Origin: Bimastos eiseni
Taxonomy: Eukaryota > Annelida > Clitellata > Crassiclitellata > Lumbricidae
Length of the DNA stretch: 64,000 nt
NCBI GenBank assembly: GCA_959347315.1
Contig: OY365806.1
Coordinates: forward strand, 29,467,366 to 29,531,365
Direction of reading: 5' to 3'
The notes below the pieces were generated by a model that worked only from the letters and a program-made list of their open reading frames with translations, had not been told where the DNA came from and did not search any database. Shown here in pieces: positions 22,537 to 34,635 of the stretch. Every line of letters starts with the position of its first letter. Position 1 is the first letter of the stretch. Made by a program: the position numbers and the translations under genes.

Positions 22537-25500
22537 CTGAAATATAATCGTAATACTCATTTTAATTGTTGTTGCTGCTGCTGCAGTTGTTGTTGCTGCT
22601 GCTGTTGTCGTTGTCATAGTTGCTATAATTAATGGAATCACATGTAATTCTTCAGAAGTTCAAAGATAATAGACAAATTTTCACTGGTCTTCGTTTGTGT
22701 CGTTGATTGTTTTTATTTTCCTTTTACATTACCCTAGACCAAAACGTCACGAATTAAAAAATTATCCAGGGATTGTGAAACATATTCTGGGAACTCGTCA
22801 AGATTACTATTATTGTTGCTGATATAGTCTTTGTCAGTGCTCCTATAGCCTTCGCATAAGAGAGCGCGTGTATGTGATAGGTAGACCTACCATCTGGCTT
22901 TCACCAATTGTTTTTTTTAGAGTTTAATTTTTTTAAAGAAGGTTCTTAGGTTTGTTAGATTTTTAACGTTGGCCCTACGCACAGCCGCGCACCATACACA
23001 AAATAACGACCAAGAAGTATATGAAAATTTCACATACAGTTACACGACATCTAACTAGCGCAAAATCCAAGGAGCGAAGAATGTCATGCAAAGATCACAG
23101 AATCACAATCCAAATAAATTTGCAACCGTTGGCTTTAAAAAGTAAAAAACACAAATAGCTTAAAATACCCATAATTAATCAGTCCATTGGAATTGGAGTT
23201 TACCCTTACCGGATAAAGGAAGGTCTCGATTTCGTCAGTTCCATGCTCGTTTTCGGCTACACAACGATAAAGGCCCATGTTCTCAGCCCAACTAATTGAC
23301 TTCACCATCAGATCTCCAGTTTCCAACACCTACAATATAAGTTAGATCTTCATATAATTATTATAGCGCCTTTACATGATTACAAGGCGTCCTAAGATGA
23401 CCAAACAGGCGCTCTAGTGGCATTATTCAGAAATATACATGTGCTGCTATCTTGCGGCGCTGTTTTGATTTGTGTAGGTTTGAATTTGCATAATGAGATG
23501 GGTGTAACGTTTAAGTTAAACGAGCACTGTAGCTATTCGTGCAATGTAAGAAAATTCAATATGAAATTTAGGTTTGACGTCGATTTAGCTTTTCAGCGAC
23601 CTCTCCTATAATGCGGTTAACAATGGTTGGCGCTACATTATCTCTTCGCATACAGACAACTGCATCGTTCTGCGTAAGTTAACTCTGAGTTACGATATTA
23701 TACATGTATATCAATACATGAGAACTGCTTGAAAGAGTGATTCTCAAGAGACTATAATATGTAATGGTCCTCGTTGTAATCAAAAAATCGATCGGTCGAC
23801 AAACTATGTCATGGTTGAACAACCGGAAATCATAAATTCCTAAAAAAATATAGATCTACGACGTCGTCAAATAATACGTACTATATTTAGCTTTCGAAAC
23901 TAGGCTAAGTAAATAGAGAAGATATTTAATTCATAGAATCACGTAAACTCTTAACCAATTACATTGATTCATTGAATTCATCCGAGAGGCTTGCATCTCC
24001 CGATAGAAGGTTGCGACATAAAATGTTCATTTGCATTGGCATTAATTTTGCATTTGCGTTTTCACTAGCATTGGCAATTGCATTGGCATAGACCTACTAG
24101 CTGCAACTCCGATGACGTAAAATGGATAAAGGAGTCTTGATACAGCAAAGTAATTAGAATTGTCATTGTGAAGAGCTAGTTGTAAACAAGAGTATAGCAC
24201 TATTTATGACCTGTATACAGATAGGTGCACTTTTTTTTATAATAGAAGCAGTGAATCATTTCTGAAAAGCGTATTGAACTATCAGTGCTATATGAGAATA
24301 TTTCATTTTCGGAAAACGATCCAATTCATGAGCATAGCGGTTGAAACTCCATGAAATGTCGAGATTTTGTTGAAAGCATCGCATTCACATGCTATGGGTG
24401 ATTGAACCGTTCCATCTTGATAGCCACACAGAATAGCCACACAGAATCTTCGTTAGCGCGCTATTATGAAGGAATCGCCTACGCATTCAATGTAGGAGCG
24501 GTCGCCATGAATCATCAGTCATTGTGTCTTACAAAAGGCTGCAATCGTCTACGTTTCCAATATCGTCTACGATCCCGGTAATGAATGATTTTTGTGGACT
24601 CGCGCGTATTTATAGAACTGATCTCCATAATGCCCTCCTACACATGGCCATATAAATGAAATAAATTATCTTAAAATAATCTGACTTTATATCAAATAGT
24701 TACGGGGTCTTTGAGTGGGAGCAGATACAGCGTATGGTGTCATTGAAGATGGCCAACTGGAATTGAAATAGTGTTCAGAACTTTTCTCTGTGTCGATGTT
24801 AGGATTGGGTAGGATCAGAAGAATTGCATCAAACGGTAATAGTGGAGTGAGTGCTCCTGTATTTGGACCTACCTCAAACTCTGAATCTCTATTCGTAATT
24901 GTTTCGCCGTCTCTGTCAAACCACGTGACCTTCACAGGCTCACTGCCGGTCGATCGGCAATAGAGCTGCACGTCGGCGCCCTCCAATTCCACCCTGTCCA
25001 ACGTCCACATGTATATTCTGGCGGGTAATTGCGCTAAAAATACAGATAATAATAACTCTAGACTGAAATACTGTAGTTCTAAACCGAACATTATAGACAA
25101 CCAATCAATCAGTTTTGTATTTGATTGCATTAATTGATTTTTCCTTTAAACAATCACACATGCAGTCATGCATTTATTACTAGGGTCTACAAATCCAAAA
25201 GTGCTTTAGTACCCAAACACTTATACAAACATGCGTATAAACTTGATTAGGTTTACGCACATCTGAAGTAACGTGTAAAGATCAGATGTTTTTGTGACGG
25301 GTCCAAAGCTACGGGATTAACTGCTCAGCGTAGCCTGTTATGTCGTTTCAATAATCAACTCGAATTTGACCTAAGACTCGCTTTTTGAGTTTGCAAAGCT
25401 TTCGTAACCTCACTTTTGTTTTACTATAGGCTTAGAGGATTTCGACCTGGGTGCCTTAGTAGATAATGGCGTTGAATGGGGTTTCATTAAAGAAATGCTC

Positions 25501-27865
25501 TATGCTTTGTGTACTTCAAAAGATAACGGCGCTACAGAAGTCATTGGCTTGGGCTACATCATGCGTTATTACCTGGTTCTTTGTGCTGTGTGAAGCACCT
25601 TTCCTCTGTTTGTGCTCTGCGATCTGAAACGAATTATTACTTATTACATCAGTAAGTTGTAATCATGGATTTAACAAATTATGATCTCTGACCAATTGCG
25701 GCAATTTATGCGCACTTAATACGTCTTTCAGGCGATGTTTGGTTTGAAAATTATGCATGATTTTGAAATGCTTTGTATTGCGAGTAAAATATAACCCAAT
25801 GACACAGCCCCGTGTGCAAAAACGAATTGAAAATTCAATGTCGCAACTAATGTCTGCAGTCAAATGAAAGTGATAACATTCAACGTTAAGTTGAATCTCT
25901 TAACTGAATGAGAGTTTGTGTATATCTTATGCTAAATTTGAGGCCAAAGCAGTAAATTATAACACAATGGTTGTTCAAACGACCTATAGAAAGAAGAAAA
26001 CTGAAGGCAAATAATAAACGCAGGAAACATAAACAAATCAACTGAAAGTTTCTACCTCCATGCAAGTGTTTATCGACATTGTGCTTATTGGATTCACGTC
26101 GCACTCGCGATATCTTTTTCGTATCTACGAAAATATGCAACCTGCGATAATAACTTTGATATTATATATGCATGCACTTGTACCACTGATTCAATTTAAC
26201 TATGAAATGCAACACTAAAATTAACTGTTGTGTGCTACTTTGCTCATCATTGCACGACACTATTTCTGTATCATCCACATTTTAGATATGCCAACTGGGC
26301 AAATTTGGCGCCTTTAACAGTTTGAACAAATAATGCTACATGTATAGGCTATAGCGACATGAGCAACTACACAACACTGATCGTGTTGTAGCTAGAAGAA
26401 TATTGAGAATTTCCAGTCAATGTCCGATCATTAACAAACATTTCCTATATCTGGGCGAATGACGACCCTGTTCTGGTGTCAAAATTTACATTTTTACATT
26501 GAAAAATGAGCATGGTCGAGGACTCGAGGCCATACGGTCGCCATATAAAAACCTTTCCATTTACATGCATTTACATTTTCTCTGTGAACCAATTTTCAAA
26601 CTAGCCTGATCATCGGATAATCGTTCGAGATTTGGCGGCGTTAATAATTATAGTAGGCCTATTCGTATATTACACACTTCTTAGACGCTACTTTAAAAGT
26701 TTATAGCGCAGTTCAAAAACTTATTCACGAGCGCAAAGTCGTGTCAGAGCTACGGATTACCAAGATAATTATTACAGAAACATTATTTGGAAAGAGGAAA
26801 CGTTTGCCTGTTAGGTCTATGCTCATTCGATACAGAAATAAAAACTTTTACTGCAGATATGGCGAATTAATTCGCTTTAAATATCTCCTCTTACGCTGCA
26901 CAACAATCACCTTAGCAGATCTTATCAGGTCAGCTTATCATGCCTGAAGCCTCCTTGCCTAACTAACTTATCCGATCGACCCATTACTGGAACTAGAATT
27001 GTATTAACCTGACAGATTGACTAGTTGACGGACCAGTTAACCGATTGACATAATATAGGCAGACAGACAGAGACAAACAGACGAGCATACAGACAGACGG
27101 AGTGGTGGATTGGCGGACTCACCGACTTTGAGAATGTAATCGATTGCAGATCGCTTGGTGGGTGTTTCTGCCACGCAGATATATAGACCAGCGTCAGCAG
27201 CTGAGACGCAATCGATGTAGAGACGAGACTTCGTGGAGCTCAACTGAAGCGTCGATAGGTGGCGGTTCTTCTCCGTATTCTCATGCGATGAAGCCTCTTC
27301 CACTTCCAGCAAATCACCCTTAAAAATCCAACACATCACGATGTTAAAAATTGGTAAGCTTACGAATGGTACGCTAAGGAATGGTAAGCCAAGGAATAGT
27401 GAACCGGAGAACGGTAAGCTATAAGGAATTGTGAGCTAAGGAATAGTAAACCAGGGAATGACAAGCTAAGGAATGGTAACCTAGGAATGGTAAGCCAGGG
27501 AAAGGCAAAAAGGAGGAGGGGAAGGACGTTCAGTAAATAATGACCTTGATAAATATGCGCAAATTTGTTCTACAAAATAGTTATTATTTACACGCGCTTA
27601 TTCATGCGTGTCTATTAGTTCGTCTACTCACTTGGTTGATACGCTGTCCATTTCTCAGCCAGTGGATCAAAGGTCCAGGGGTTCCTCCTGCTTCGCACTC
27701 AAGGACAGCCTTTCCTCCAATGGGGGCAAAAACCTCTTTCGGAGTCAATTCCGGATCGACGTCCTTGAAGAATAGGCGCTGCTTCTGAGTCCTCGAAGGA
27801 ACAGCCAGGGAACACGCTGTGATCAAGAACAGCTGGATGGTTGACGAGACGCTGGAGTACTTCAT
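22510..27865 (-). CDS. IMP-L2/zig-like secreted two-Ig-domain protein, five exons
   Basis: The minus-strand coding join is 27865-27632, 27318-27123, 25033-24873, 23329-23210, 22536-22510: 738 bases, 245 residues plus TGA. All introns are GT-AG with consistent phase. The protein has an N-terminal signal peptide (about 1-22), Ig domain 1 (C57, W69, C126, with an extra C115) and Ig domain 2 (C169, W181, C220). The motifs LETGDLMV, ISWAENMGLYRCVAENEHG and ETFLYP closely follow Drosophila IMP-L2 (NGDLLI, MGNYKCIARNVVG, TFVYP). IMP-L2 binds insulin-like peptides outside the cell and dampens insulin signalling; whether this protein does is inference. A generic zig-type neural Ig protein is the main alternative. 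Exons 1-4 are firm, and the short last exon is less certain. Confidence 0.82.
22568..22617 (+). repeat. (TTG/CTG)n microsatellite in IMP-L2-like intron 4
   Basis: Interrupted GTTGTTGCTGCTGCTG units. Confidence 0.75.
23210..23329 (-). CDS. IMP-L2-like exon 4 (residues 198-237), second half of Ig2
   Basis: The acceptor is ATATTGTAG. The 40 codons carry GDLMVKSISWAENMGLYRCV and AENEHGTDEIETFLYP, the most IMP-L2-like stretch. The donor is CCG|GTAAGG; reading through instead would add about 24 codons to a stop near 23135. Confidence 0.85.
24873..25033 (-). CDS. IMP-L2-like exon 3 (residues 144-197), first half of Ig2
   Basis: The acceptor is TGTATTTTTAG. The exon encodes ARIYMWTLDRVELEGADVQL then YCRSTGS and KVTWFDRDGE, comparable to IMP-L2 NIQLPCR and EITWLN. 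The donor is GAG|GTAGGT, phase 0. Confidence 0.88.
25034..27122 (-). other. Intron 2 of the IMP-L2-like gene
   Basis: AT-rich sequence without recognisable genes. A retroposon-tail-like GCCATATAAAA lies near 26540. Intron 3 (23330-24872) is similarly featureless. Confidence 0.6.
27123..27318 (-). CDS. IMP-L2-like exon 2 (residues 79-143), second half of Ig1
   Basis: The acceptor is TTTTTAAG. The exon begins GDLLEVEE and contains RLYIDCVSAADAGLYICVAE, the DxGxYxC hallmark of Ig domains with an additional Cys upstream. The donor is GTCG|GTGAGT, phase 1. Confidence 0.88.
27319..27631 (-). other. Intron 1 of the IMP-L2-like gene, largely a ~16-bp minisatellite
   Basis: From about 27345 to 27507 (plus strand) the words GGAATGGTAAGC, GGAATAGT and GCTAAGGAAT recur about nine times with variation. 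The array occupies half of this intron, next to the exon 2 acceptor. Confidence 0.7.
27632..27865 (-). CDS. IMP-L2-like exon 1 (residues 1-78)
   Basis: The start codon is at 27865. The exon encodes signal peptide MKYSSVSSTIQLFLITACSL and the first half of Ig1 (AVLECEAGG, IHWLRNGQR). The donor is CAA|GTGAGT, phase 0. Confidence 0.85.
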
Positions 27866-28759
27866 CTTTGTTCAAGACAATGCGGAAGTGGTCTTCTACG
27901 AGGGGTTGAGACTGAACTAACAAGTCAGTTTCTGGTGGCTGTTTTCGCTACAAGCTATGCGAATGTCGGGCTTTGCGATCAGGAGTAGTGGTCTGTCTTC
28001 TCAACAATTCTCTTTTGTCTTGTGGTTCTTTTGTCTTATACTTCACCGACAGTTCTATTCTGCCTTAGTGATTGCTGAGAGTTTCCTCTGACTTGCTCTT
28101 AGTCAGTTTTATGGTCAAATCTCAGTCCTTCCGGTGCCTTATTTGTGTCACCGATAATAGTTTCAGTAGTTTTCCGTTCCTCGATTCCTAAACCAATTCA
28201 CAGATGGATTATTGAAATTTCGTATGTCTGTCTGTCTGTCTTTCTTTCTTTCTTTCTCTCTTTTTCTCTGGCAACTCTTCTGTCTTCTTTTTGCAAAAAA
28301 TTTTTCTTCAGACGTTTGATCAAAGTTCTTAGACGGCGTTTTGGATCGTCCGATCGTCCCTTATAAGCCACTACAACCTCTTCACACCCACTCTGTCACC
28401 GGTGGGGAGGAGAGGGAGGGTTGAGGCGCATGCAGACCAGCGACGCTGCTCGCCCGTCAACTAGGCTGTGTTGGCTACCGGGAAGGGCGTGGCGAATTAG
28501 CGATTGCCTCATGTCTAGGCTGAGCGCCTGCGCTTTGCTTAGATCACCTTGCCACGTGTTTCAGCAAGGCGAGGGCGCAAGGCGACAGAGGGCAAGATTT
28601 GCTTGTGTGTGCTCTATAATACCGCTAGATGGCTATGACATAGCAGCGAAAACCATCGACTAACAAGTAATAAATAAATTAAAAAAATTTATCTCAATTC
28701 GATGCTACATGACTTTTGTGAAACAGAAATATGTCAAAAATGTAATGTCATCCAGTCTA

Positions 28760-28876
28760 CACAAACAGACAGACAGACAGACAGGCAGGCGGGCGGGCAG
28801 ACAAGCACACAGGCAGGCAGGCTGGCACACAGGCAGACAGACGAGCAGGTTGAGAGACAGACGGACAGGAAGACGG
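28760..28876 (+). repeat. Degenerate (CAGA/CAGG)n array
   Basis: CAGACAGA grades into CAGGCAGG and CGGGCGGG variants. It yields spurious Gln/Thr/Asp or Cys/Leu frames. Confidence 0.8.
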
Positions 28877-29929
28877 ATATGCAATGCCATCTCTTGCGCT
28901 ACTCTTTATCAGACAGCATTTCCAAGAAAAGCCTAGTCTTACATTCCTAAAACTCTCAACACCTTCATAATTATTACATCATAATCACTTCCAAAGCCCC
29001 GCTTTCTTCTGTTCATAGACTAACAAAACCACCGACGAAATAATATACCCATAGCAAAAGTTCCCTAAGGCACTTCAAATAATAATATGTCGATTTCAGA
29101 TACTTCCGTTAGATGGCCCACACTCCCTCATCCTGTTCCCAGAATAGCCTTCTGACCCTCTTGAGTTTTTGAAACTGACGAGGGATGGGTGGGCTGTTAG
29201 GAGGGAGGTCAGGGCGCGGACGGTGGGCAACCCTGCGGCTTATTTCATCAGCCTTCAGAGGGATCATGATTAAGCGTGTCCGTTCCAGTGTCCGTTCCCG
29301 TGTTCTTCTGCTGCTGCTTCTGCGTCTGTCTGTTCGCTCACTTCTCGTCTACAACTAGGTCAATTTTGAGTCGATTCAAGGCCGTACCAATCCTTCTGCT
29401 GGGACACTGACTAAAATACGCATCAGTGTCTTATTGTATGTACGAAACGACGAGCCAAAAACACAAAGACGCATCTGGTCTCTCTGTCTCGGTCTCTTTC
29501 TGTATATCTATCTGTCTGTCTGTCTATCTCTCTCTCTGTGTCTTTTTTGCTCCTCTAGAGATCAAATAGACAGAGGCGCATATATTTTTGCTCATTATTG
29601 TACTCTGTGTATATTCATGAGTGTATGTTTATATTAAAAAATATATTTATATGAAGACGAATGTAGATGACTTTTATGATTTCTATTTTTTTTAGAAATG
29701 GAACCCGAGGATTTTATGTCTGTGCATTTGTGTGAGCATATGTGTCCGTCTCTTCCTCTCTTCCTTTGTCCGTTTCGTGCGGTTTGGTTGTCTTTGCCTC
29801 TTAACCTGTTGATATTCAGACTCATCCAAGGTCAAAACGGAGGAGGGACGGATGTGAGGCACTGGCTTTCTGGAGGAGAATGTGAGGACCTCCCGTCTCC
29901 TCTCTTTGGATCTCCAACCAACGGTTTGG

Positions 29930-30034
29930 ACATTGACACGACTAGTGTTACCATGGACACGATTAGTGTTGATATGGACAAGACTAGTGTTAACATGGAC
30001 ACGATTAGTGTTAACATGGACAAGAATAGTGTCA
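29930..30034 (+). repeat. 21-bp minisatellite, five units, inside an open frame
   Basis: Units read GACACGATTAGTGTTAACAT with small changes. In the plus frame of 29698-30117 each unit encodes seven residues (MDTISVN-like). The unit length keeps the frame, but no splice sites or homology support a gene. Confidence 0.7.
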
Positions 30035-31094
30035 CATCATTAATAGCAGGATTTGTCTTTACAGGCATATTATGGTGTCGGTCTGATATGCTTTGGATAT
30101 GTGCAATACTATTATAAACGACCAATACCCATTGCAATCCCTCTCTCTATCTCTCTCTCCTTTCGGTTGGGGTTAACTAGGCACACAAACCTACAGACAA
30201 ACGGAGACCGAACACGTACGGACGCCGACGAAGATAAAGGCAGAGAAAGATCACTAGAAAGGATATTGTAAGAAGACAGAGCGGGTGAAAGAGACGGAGA
30301 CACACAGACAGTTTCACTATTGACTTCACTGATGCCATCACACGTAGTTACCTGAGTGGCCGAGCATAGCAGATGTGTGGAGGGTAGAGAGAGAGGGGAA
30401 TGGCCTTTGACCTTATGTAAACCTTGAAGACGACGACCTCTTGTGTCGAATCTGAGTCGACATCACTGTTGAGTTTTTAGCCATTCATATAATCTTCCGA
30501 TTCACTTCCGGTGCACATGCTCTCTGCTGATATGATACGGAACTCATGTGTTTATGTATGCTTTATATCTATTAATATAGCGCATCTCAGGGTGCACACC
30601 AATCCGGACGCTTCCAGAGCTCCAGAGAAAAGAAGGTGGTCTTGAGACAACGAAAAGCGGCATTTAGCTAATTAATTAGTAACGACGAACATGCCAAAGT
30701 AGTATCTGGTTGTCTAGTTCCATAGTGCAATGCCAATGAAAAATAAAGGCTCGTGTTTAGCCATTGCTGTCCTCGCTCGTTTGCAAAGAGATCAAGCCGG
30801 TCAAGTGAGCGTTAGCGGGCGAAGAGAAATTGTAGAAGACGGCGGTCGGATGAGGTCACGTGGATAAGCCTACTTGGGAGCCTGGCAAGTATATGATCGG
30901 TAGATTACTGTGAGAACCTTGAGTTGAACCCAAGTAATATAGGTAGCCTATGAAGGTGGTCAAACATGAGAGCTTGTGTGTGTATGAATTCATGTACGAA
31001 TTATGTATACACAAGAGGAGGGATGACACTAAAGCGTCTTTCCAGTTTCACGAGTTAGATCTGCTTGCAGTATTTGCCTCGTCATCGGGCGAAT

Positions 31095-31130
31095 GAATGA
31101 ACGAACGAATGAATGAATGAATGAATGAAT
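31095..31130 (+). repeat. (GAAT)n microsatellite
   Basis: About eight units. Confidence 0.8.
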
Positions 31131-31562
31131 GCCCGTGACCTAGACTGTCTGAGGGTTGATTTAGAGTTGATGTATTTTGACAGCTGCTACGGTGCTACAA
31201 CCGGTTTTCGGTTGACCGTTTGACCTCTCTGAGGTCATCAGATTTATTAGGTCGAGACATTGTTGTAACGTTTCGCTAAAGGGATTCATACACGGGGCAT
31301 GGACGAATATGGATTGTTATGAGTTTATGAAGGAAGATTGACGGCCGATTGGATGGACGGATGAATCGAACGGATAGATGGTAGAAGATGACTGAGGAGA
31401 GTCGGTTGGATACATTGGAAGGATGGACAGATGGATGAATGATTGGTTGCTGAAAATGGGGAACTGGTACTATACGTAACGTATTCTGGGGTCATGATTT
31501 ACAAAGTAAAATTCCGTCTTGACTGCAGTTACGGATAAATATGTATAGGTAGATACTAGATA

Positions 31563-31747
31563 GGTATGTATGTGTGTGTGTATGTATGTGTGTACGTATA
31601 TATGTATGTACGTATGTATGTATGTACGTATGCATGTATGTGTGCACGTATGTATGTACGTATGTATGTATGTATGTATGTATGTATGTATGCATGTATG
31701 CATGTATGTATGTATGTATGTATGTATGTATGTATGTATGTATGTAT
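31563..31747 (+). repeat. (TATG)n microsatellite with ACGTA interruptions
   Basis: About 45 tetranucleotide units. A second array of the same type lies at 31980-32090. Confidence 0.9.
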
Positions 31748-31979
31748 AGCAATTAGTAGCTTACAATAGTAAGTAGTAGCACTGCATTCCGTTATTAAGC
31801 CAACTACTTTTAAGGACGCTTGACAACTTTTAATGAGATTTTCAGGTGTTTCCTTAGGTTTGTTCGGCGATAACTTTCAATAGAAAATTAGTTGGAGGAA
31901 AGGAAGGTCATTTCCTTAGGCTATATTTAGGAGGACCAGGAGAGGTTGTCATCCAATATATGTAAATATTTACTGGATG

Positions 31980-32090
31980 GTATGTATGTATGCATGTATG
32001 TATGTATGTATGTATGTATGTATGTATGTATGTATGTTTGCTTGTATGTAAGTACATATGTATGCATGTAGCTAGATAGGTAGGTATGTA
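31980..32090 (+). repeat. (TATG)n microsatellite, second array
   Basis: GTATG units, purer at the left and degenerate at the right. Confidence 0.85.
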
Positions 32091-32104
32091 TGTACATAAA
32101 TATG

Positions 32105-32690
32105 TGTATTAGGCTATTTATATAGCGCCGTAAAAGAACCTCTCGAATTCGCTAAACGTAGCTACAAATGCGATTTCAGCAATTTAGAAAAGTTGGCTGC
32201 AAGTAGTGCAATGTTGCGAAGTTGTAAAGGAAGAGCGTTCCTGAATGATGGTCCAATGCATGAGAAGGCACGGTTTGTCCGCATCGATGTACGGAAGCGC
32301 GGGACCATCAAGTCCTCACAGGCTGCAGCGCGCAAGTATCGACGACCTGGCTGGCTGGAGACGGGATGACAGAGCTCTCTGATGTAATCTGGAGCCGTGC
32401 CGACCACTGATGTCCGCCCCATGAGGCTGATCTTGAATGTGATCCTATCGTCGACCGGGAGCCAGTGCAATGTGTTACGCATATAGCTTGAAAAATGCGA
32501 ATAATAGGGCAGCTTGGCAACTACTCGGGCAGCGCAATTGAGAACGGATTGAAGCTGTCTTATCCAGAACTTTGGCAGACCCGCAAGAACACCGTTGCAG
32601 TAGTCCAGGCGAGTCAGCACGAAGGAGTGGACATAGCGGCGTCAATTGAGAGATTTCGCCGAAGGACTCTAATCTGGCGCAGTTGATAAT
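32105..32690 (-). mobile_element. LINE 3' end relic (CR1/L2-like)
   Basis: The minus-strand translation gives TRLDYCNGVLAGLPK, LQSVLNCAARVVAKLP, TLHWLPVDDRITFK, PVSSQPGRRYLRAAA and NALPLQLRN, the standard end of L2/CR1 polymerases. Upstream the frame shifts (QLRQIRVLRRNLSIDAAM). The 3' tail reads GGCGCTATATAAATAGCC. 5' truncated and inactive. Confidence 0.88.
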
Positions 32691-33339
32691 AGCAAGACCT
32701 GCACAGGGAGCTGATGTACGTATACGTACGTGCGCATGTACATGCATATGTATGTGTATAGAGGTTACTTATCGGCTATGTGTTTGAAAATAATGGTGTA
32801 GTGTGACGTTCTGCCGACTCCAGCTTGCGAACTCGTCTGGAGTCGCCCGAGTCACTTTCTTATCAAATCTCAATGCCAAATGGTTGCTCTCTATATCTAC
32901 CAGGATGATCGCTCTCACCAGGAGAGCTAAAGGATGGGCCTCTTCTCTAAGAAAGGTAACACTGTTCGAATTAATCACTGATGAACAACGTTCTGAGGAT
33001 GGCCGTACTCGAAACAGGGTTCGTAATCTTATCGGCAGGAGTCTTTCTCTTATTGCCTAGCTTCCTAGCCACTAGCCTCTCCTTCCTCTCTACCTGATGT
33101 CGTACAATTCAGCATCTTGTGACTCTGAAACTATCGCCAATAAGGGACACCAAACGTTCTCTTAAATTACGAGGTTCGGAATGATATACTTGAGACAAGT
33201 CATTAAGTGATATCGACCTAGACAATTATCGGTAGCTAAATTCAATGTCGTGTACTGTTCGCAACTCTCTAAGCTCTGTCGTCCTAGACACTACCAGTCT
33301 CACAGCTCTTCGTCATATCATGCTAGACACGTCTTCTGT

Positions 33340-34425
33340 TCAACACGTATCTCTCGGTCTATTTCCGTGTATGGCATTACGGCCCCGCACGTATATTTTG
33401 TCATGCACCACAATTGACGGAGTAAGTTCCCGTCCTCTGTGTTGGCAGTTACCCACCAACACTGATATATTCTGCTTCGATAAAAATGACACTGGCATGA
33501 TGGTATCCACGGACTCTGATAGCGAAGGTCTTCTGTCAATAACCTTCGCTATCTGCACACAGATCTTCGATCCGATCTACGCTCAAGGGGGTCCGACCTC
33601 GCACTTCAGTCAGTTCTTGGAGCTGTGTGTGACTACAAGCAAATATGTGTTCACCTGGGTACCCGACTACCCAAACGTATTCGTATCGATCAATTCGATC
33701 AGTAGAAACACTTCGGGAAAACGGCGGGAGTAACTATGACCGATGCAGATAGCCAACAGAAATATTTACGTATTGATCAATTCTTGGTCTACTTGTTATC
33801 TTTAACCTGGGTTTCCGACTGCCCAAACTTTCACGTGCCTCTTGGTCCATTTCCGTGTGTGGCATACCGGCCCAGAGTTGTATCGTCTCGAGACTGTGTC
33901 TCGGTCTCGAGACGTCTCGACACAGCTTTTACGGTCTCGGAAACATGCTGTCTCGGTCTCGATGTAGTGTCTCGAATTTTTAGAAACTGTCTGAAGACAA
34001 AGTCTTGTTCTGTCTCGAACAAGAGATCTCAATAAGTTTCGCGTTAACTGTCTTAAAATCTTGCGGTAATATAAAAACTTTTCTCAGGAATTGGTACCAA
34101 ACATGCATACATTATAAGTTTCAAATTGAAATTACGAATGAACCTTATTCCCGAAAACTGATACATTAGCATTTTTACAGCATTTTTTATAGGATCACTT
34201 GTCTTTTACTGTCTCGTACTGTCTTGAAGTGTCTCGGTCTTGGTCTTGGTACCTCACTGTCTCGGTCTCGGCATCTCACTGTCTTGGTCCTGAAGTTTCA
34301 AGTCTTGCATACAACACTGTACCGGCCTTACACGCATAAGTTATCATGCACACGATTGACAGTCCTCTACGTTGGCAATTGTCCACCAACACCGTAAGCC
34401 TCGTTTCCGAGTCCTCAGACTCGAT
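33340..34425 (+). repeat. Degenerate repeated block with GTCTCG-rich arrays
   Basis: The phrase CCATTTCCGTGTGTGGCAT and its neighbourhood recurs at about 33360 and 33845, and CCACCAACAC with ATGCACACGATTGACAG-like text near 33410 and 34345. Between them GTCTCG and GTCTCGGTCTCG occur more than ten times (33888-34020 and 34200-34290). No coding family is recognised. Confidence 0.6.
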
Positions 34426-34635
34426 TCTCTGACAGGCAACTGAGGTAAGTGTCACCACTTTACCTTCATGTTTTACACAGACCTGTATTAGTATAATCAC
34501 TTCTCTTTCTGAAGCAATTGTACTCTCCTATACACTGGAACGAACCACGGGCAGATCTTTCGAGGAAGTCCCCGAAATTAGATTATGTAGTTAGATCTAC
34601 AAGAAGAAATTTTGTGGCTAATCCCGCTAGTAGAA

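Larger units (their letters stand above)
27866..32100. other. Upstream region of the IMP-L2-like gene; no gene recognised
   Basis: It contains GACA-, GAAT- and TATG-type microsatellites, a 21-bp minisatellite (29930-30034) and a likely retroposon in reverse around 30560-30960 whose end reads ATTAATAGCGC-like. The promoter of the IMP-L2-like gene should lie just above 27866, but no motif is decisive. Confidence 0.5.

Noticed and set aside
31470..31769. Alternating His-Thr-Tyr or Cys-Met-Tyr-Val frames
   Set aside because: (TATG)n microsatellite in different frames.
33245..33733. 162-codon plus open frame
   Set aside because: It lies in a degenerate repeated block, matches no family, and the repeat copies nearby do not keep the frame.
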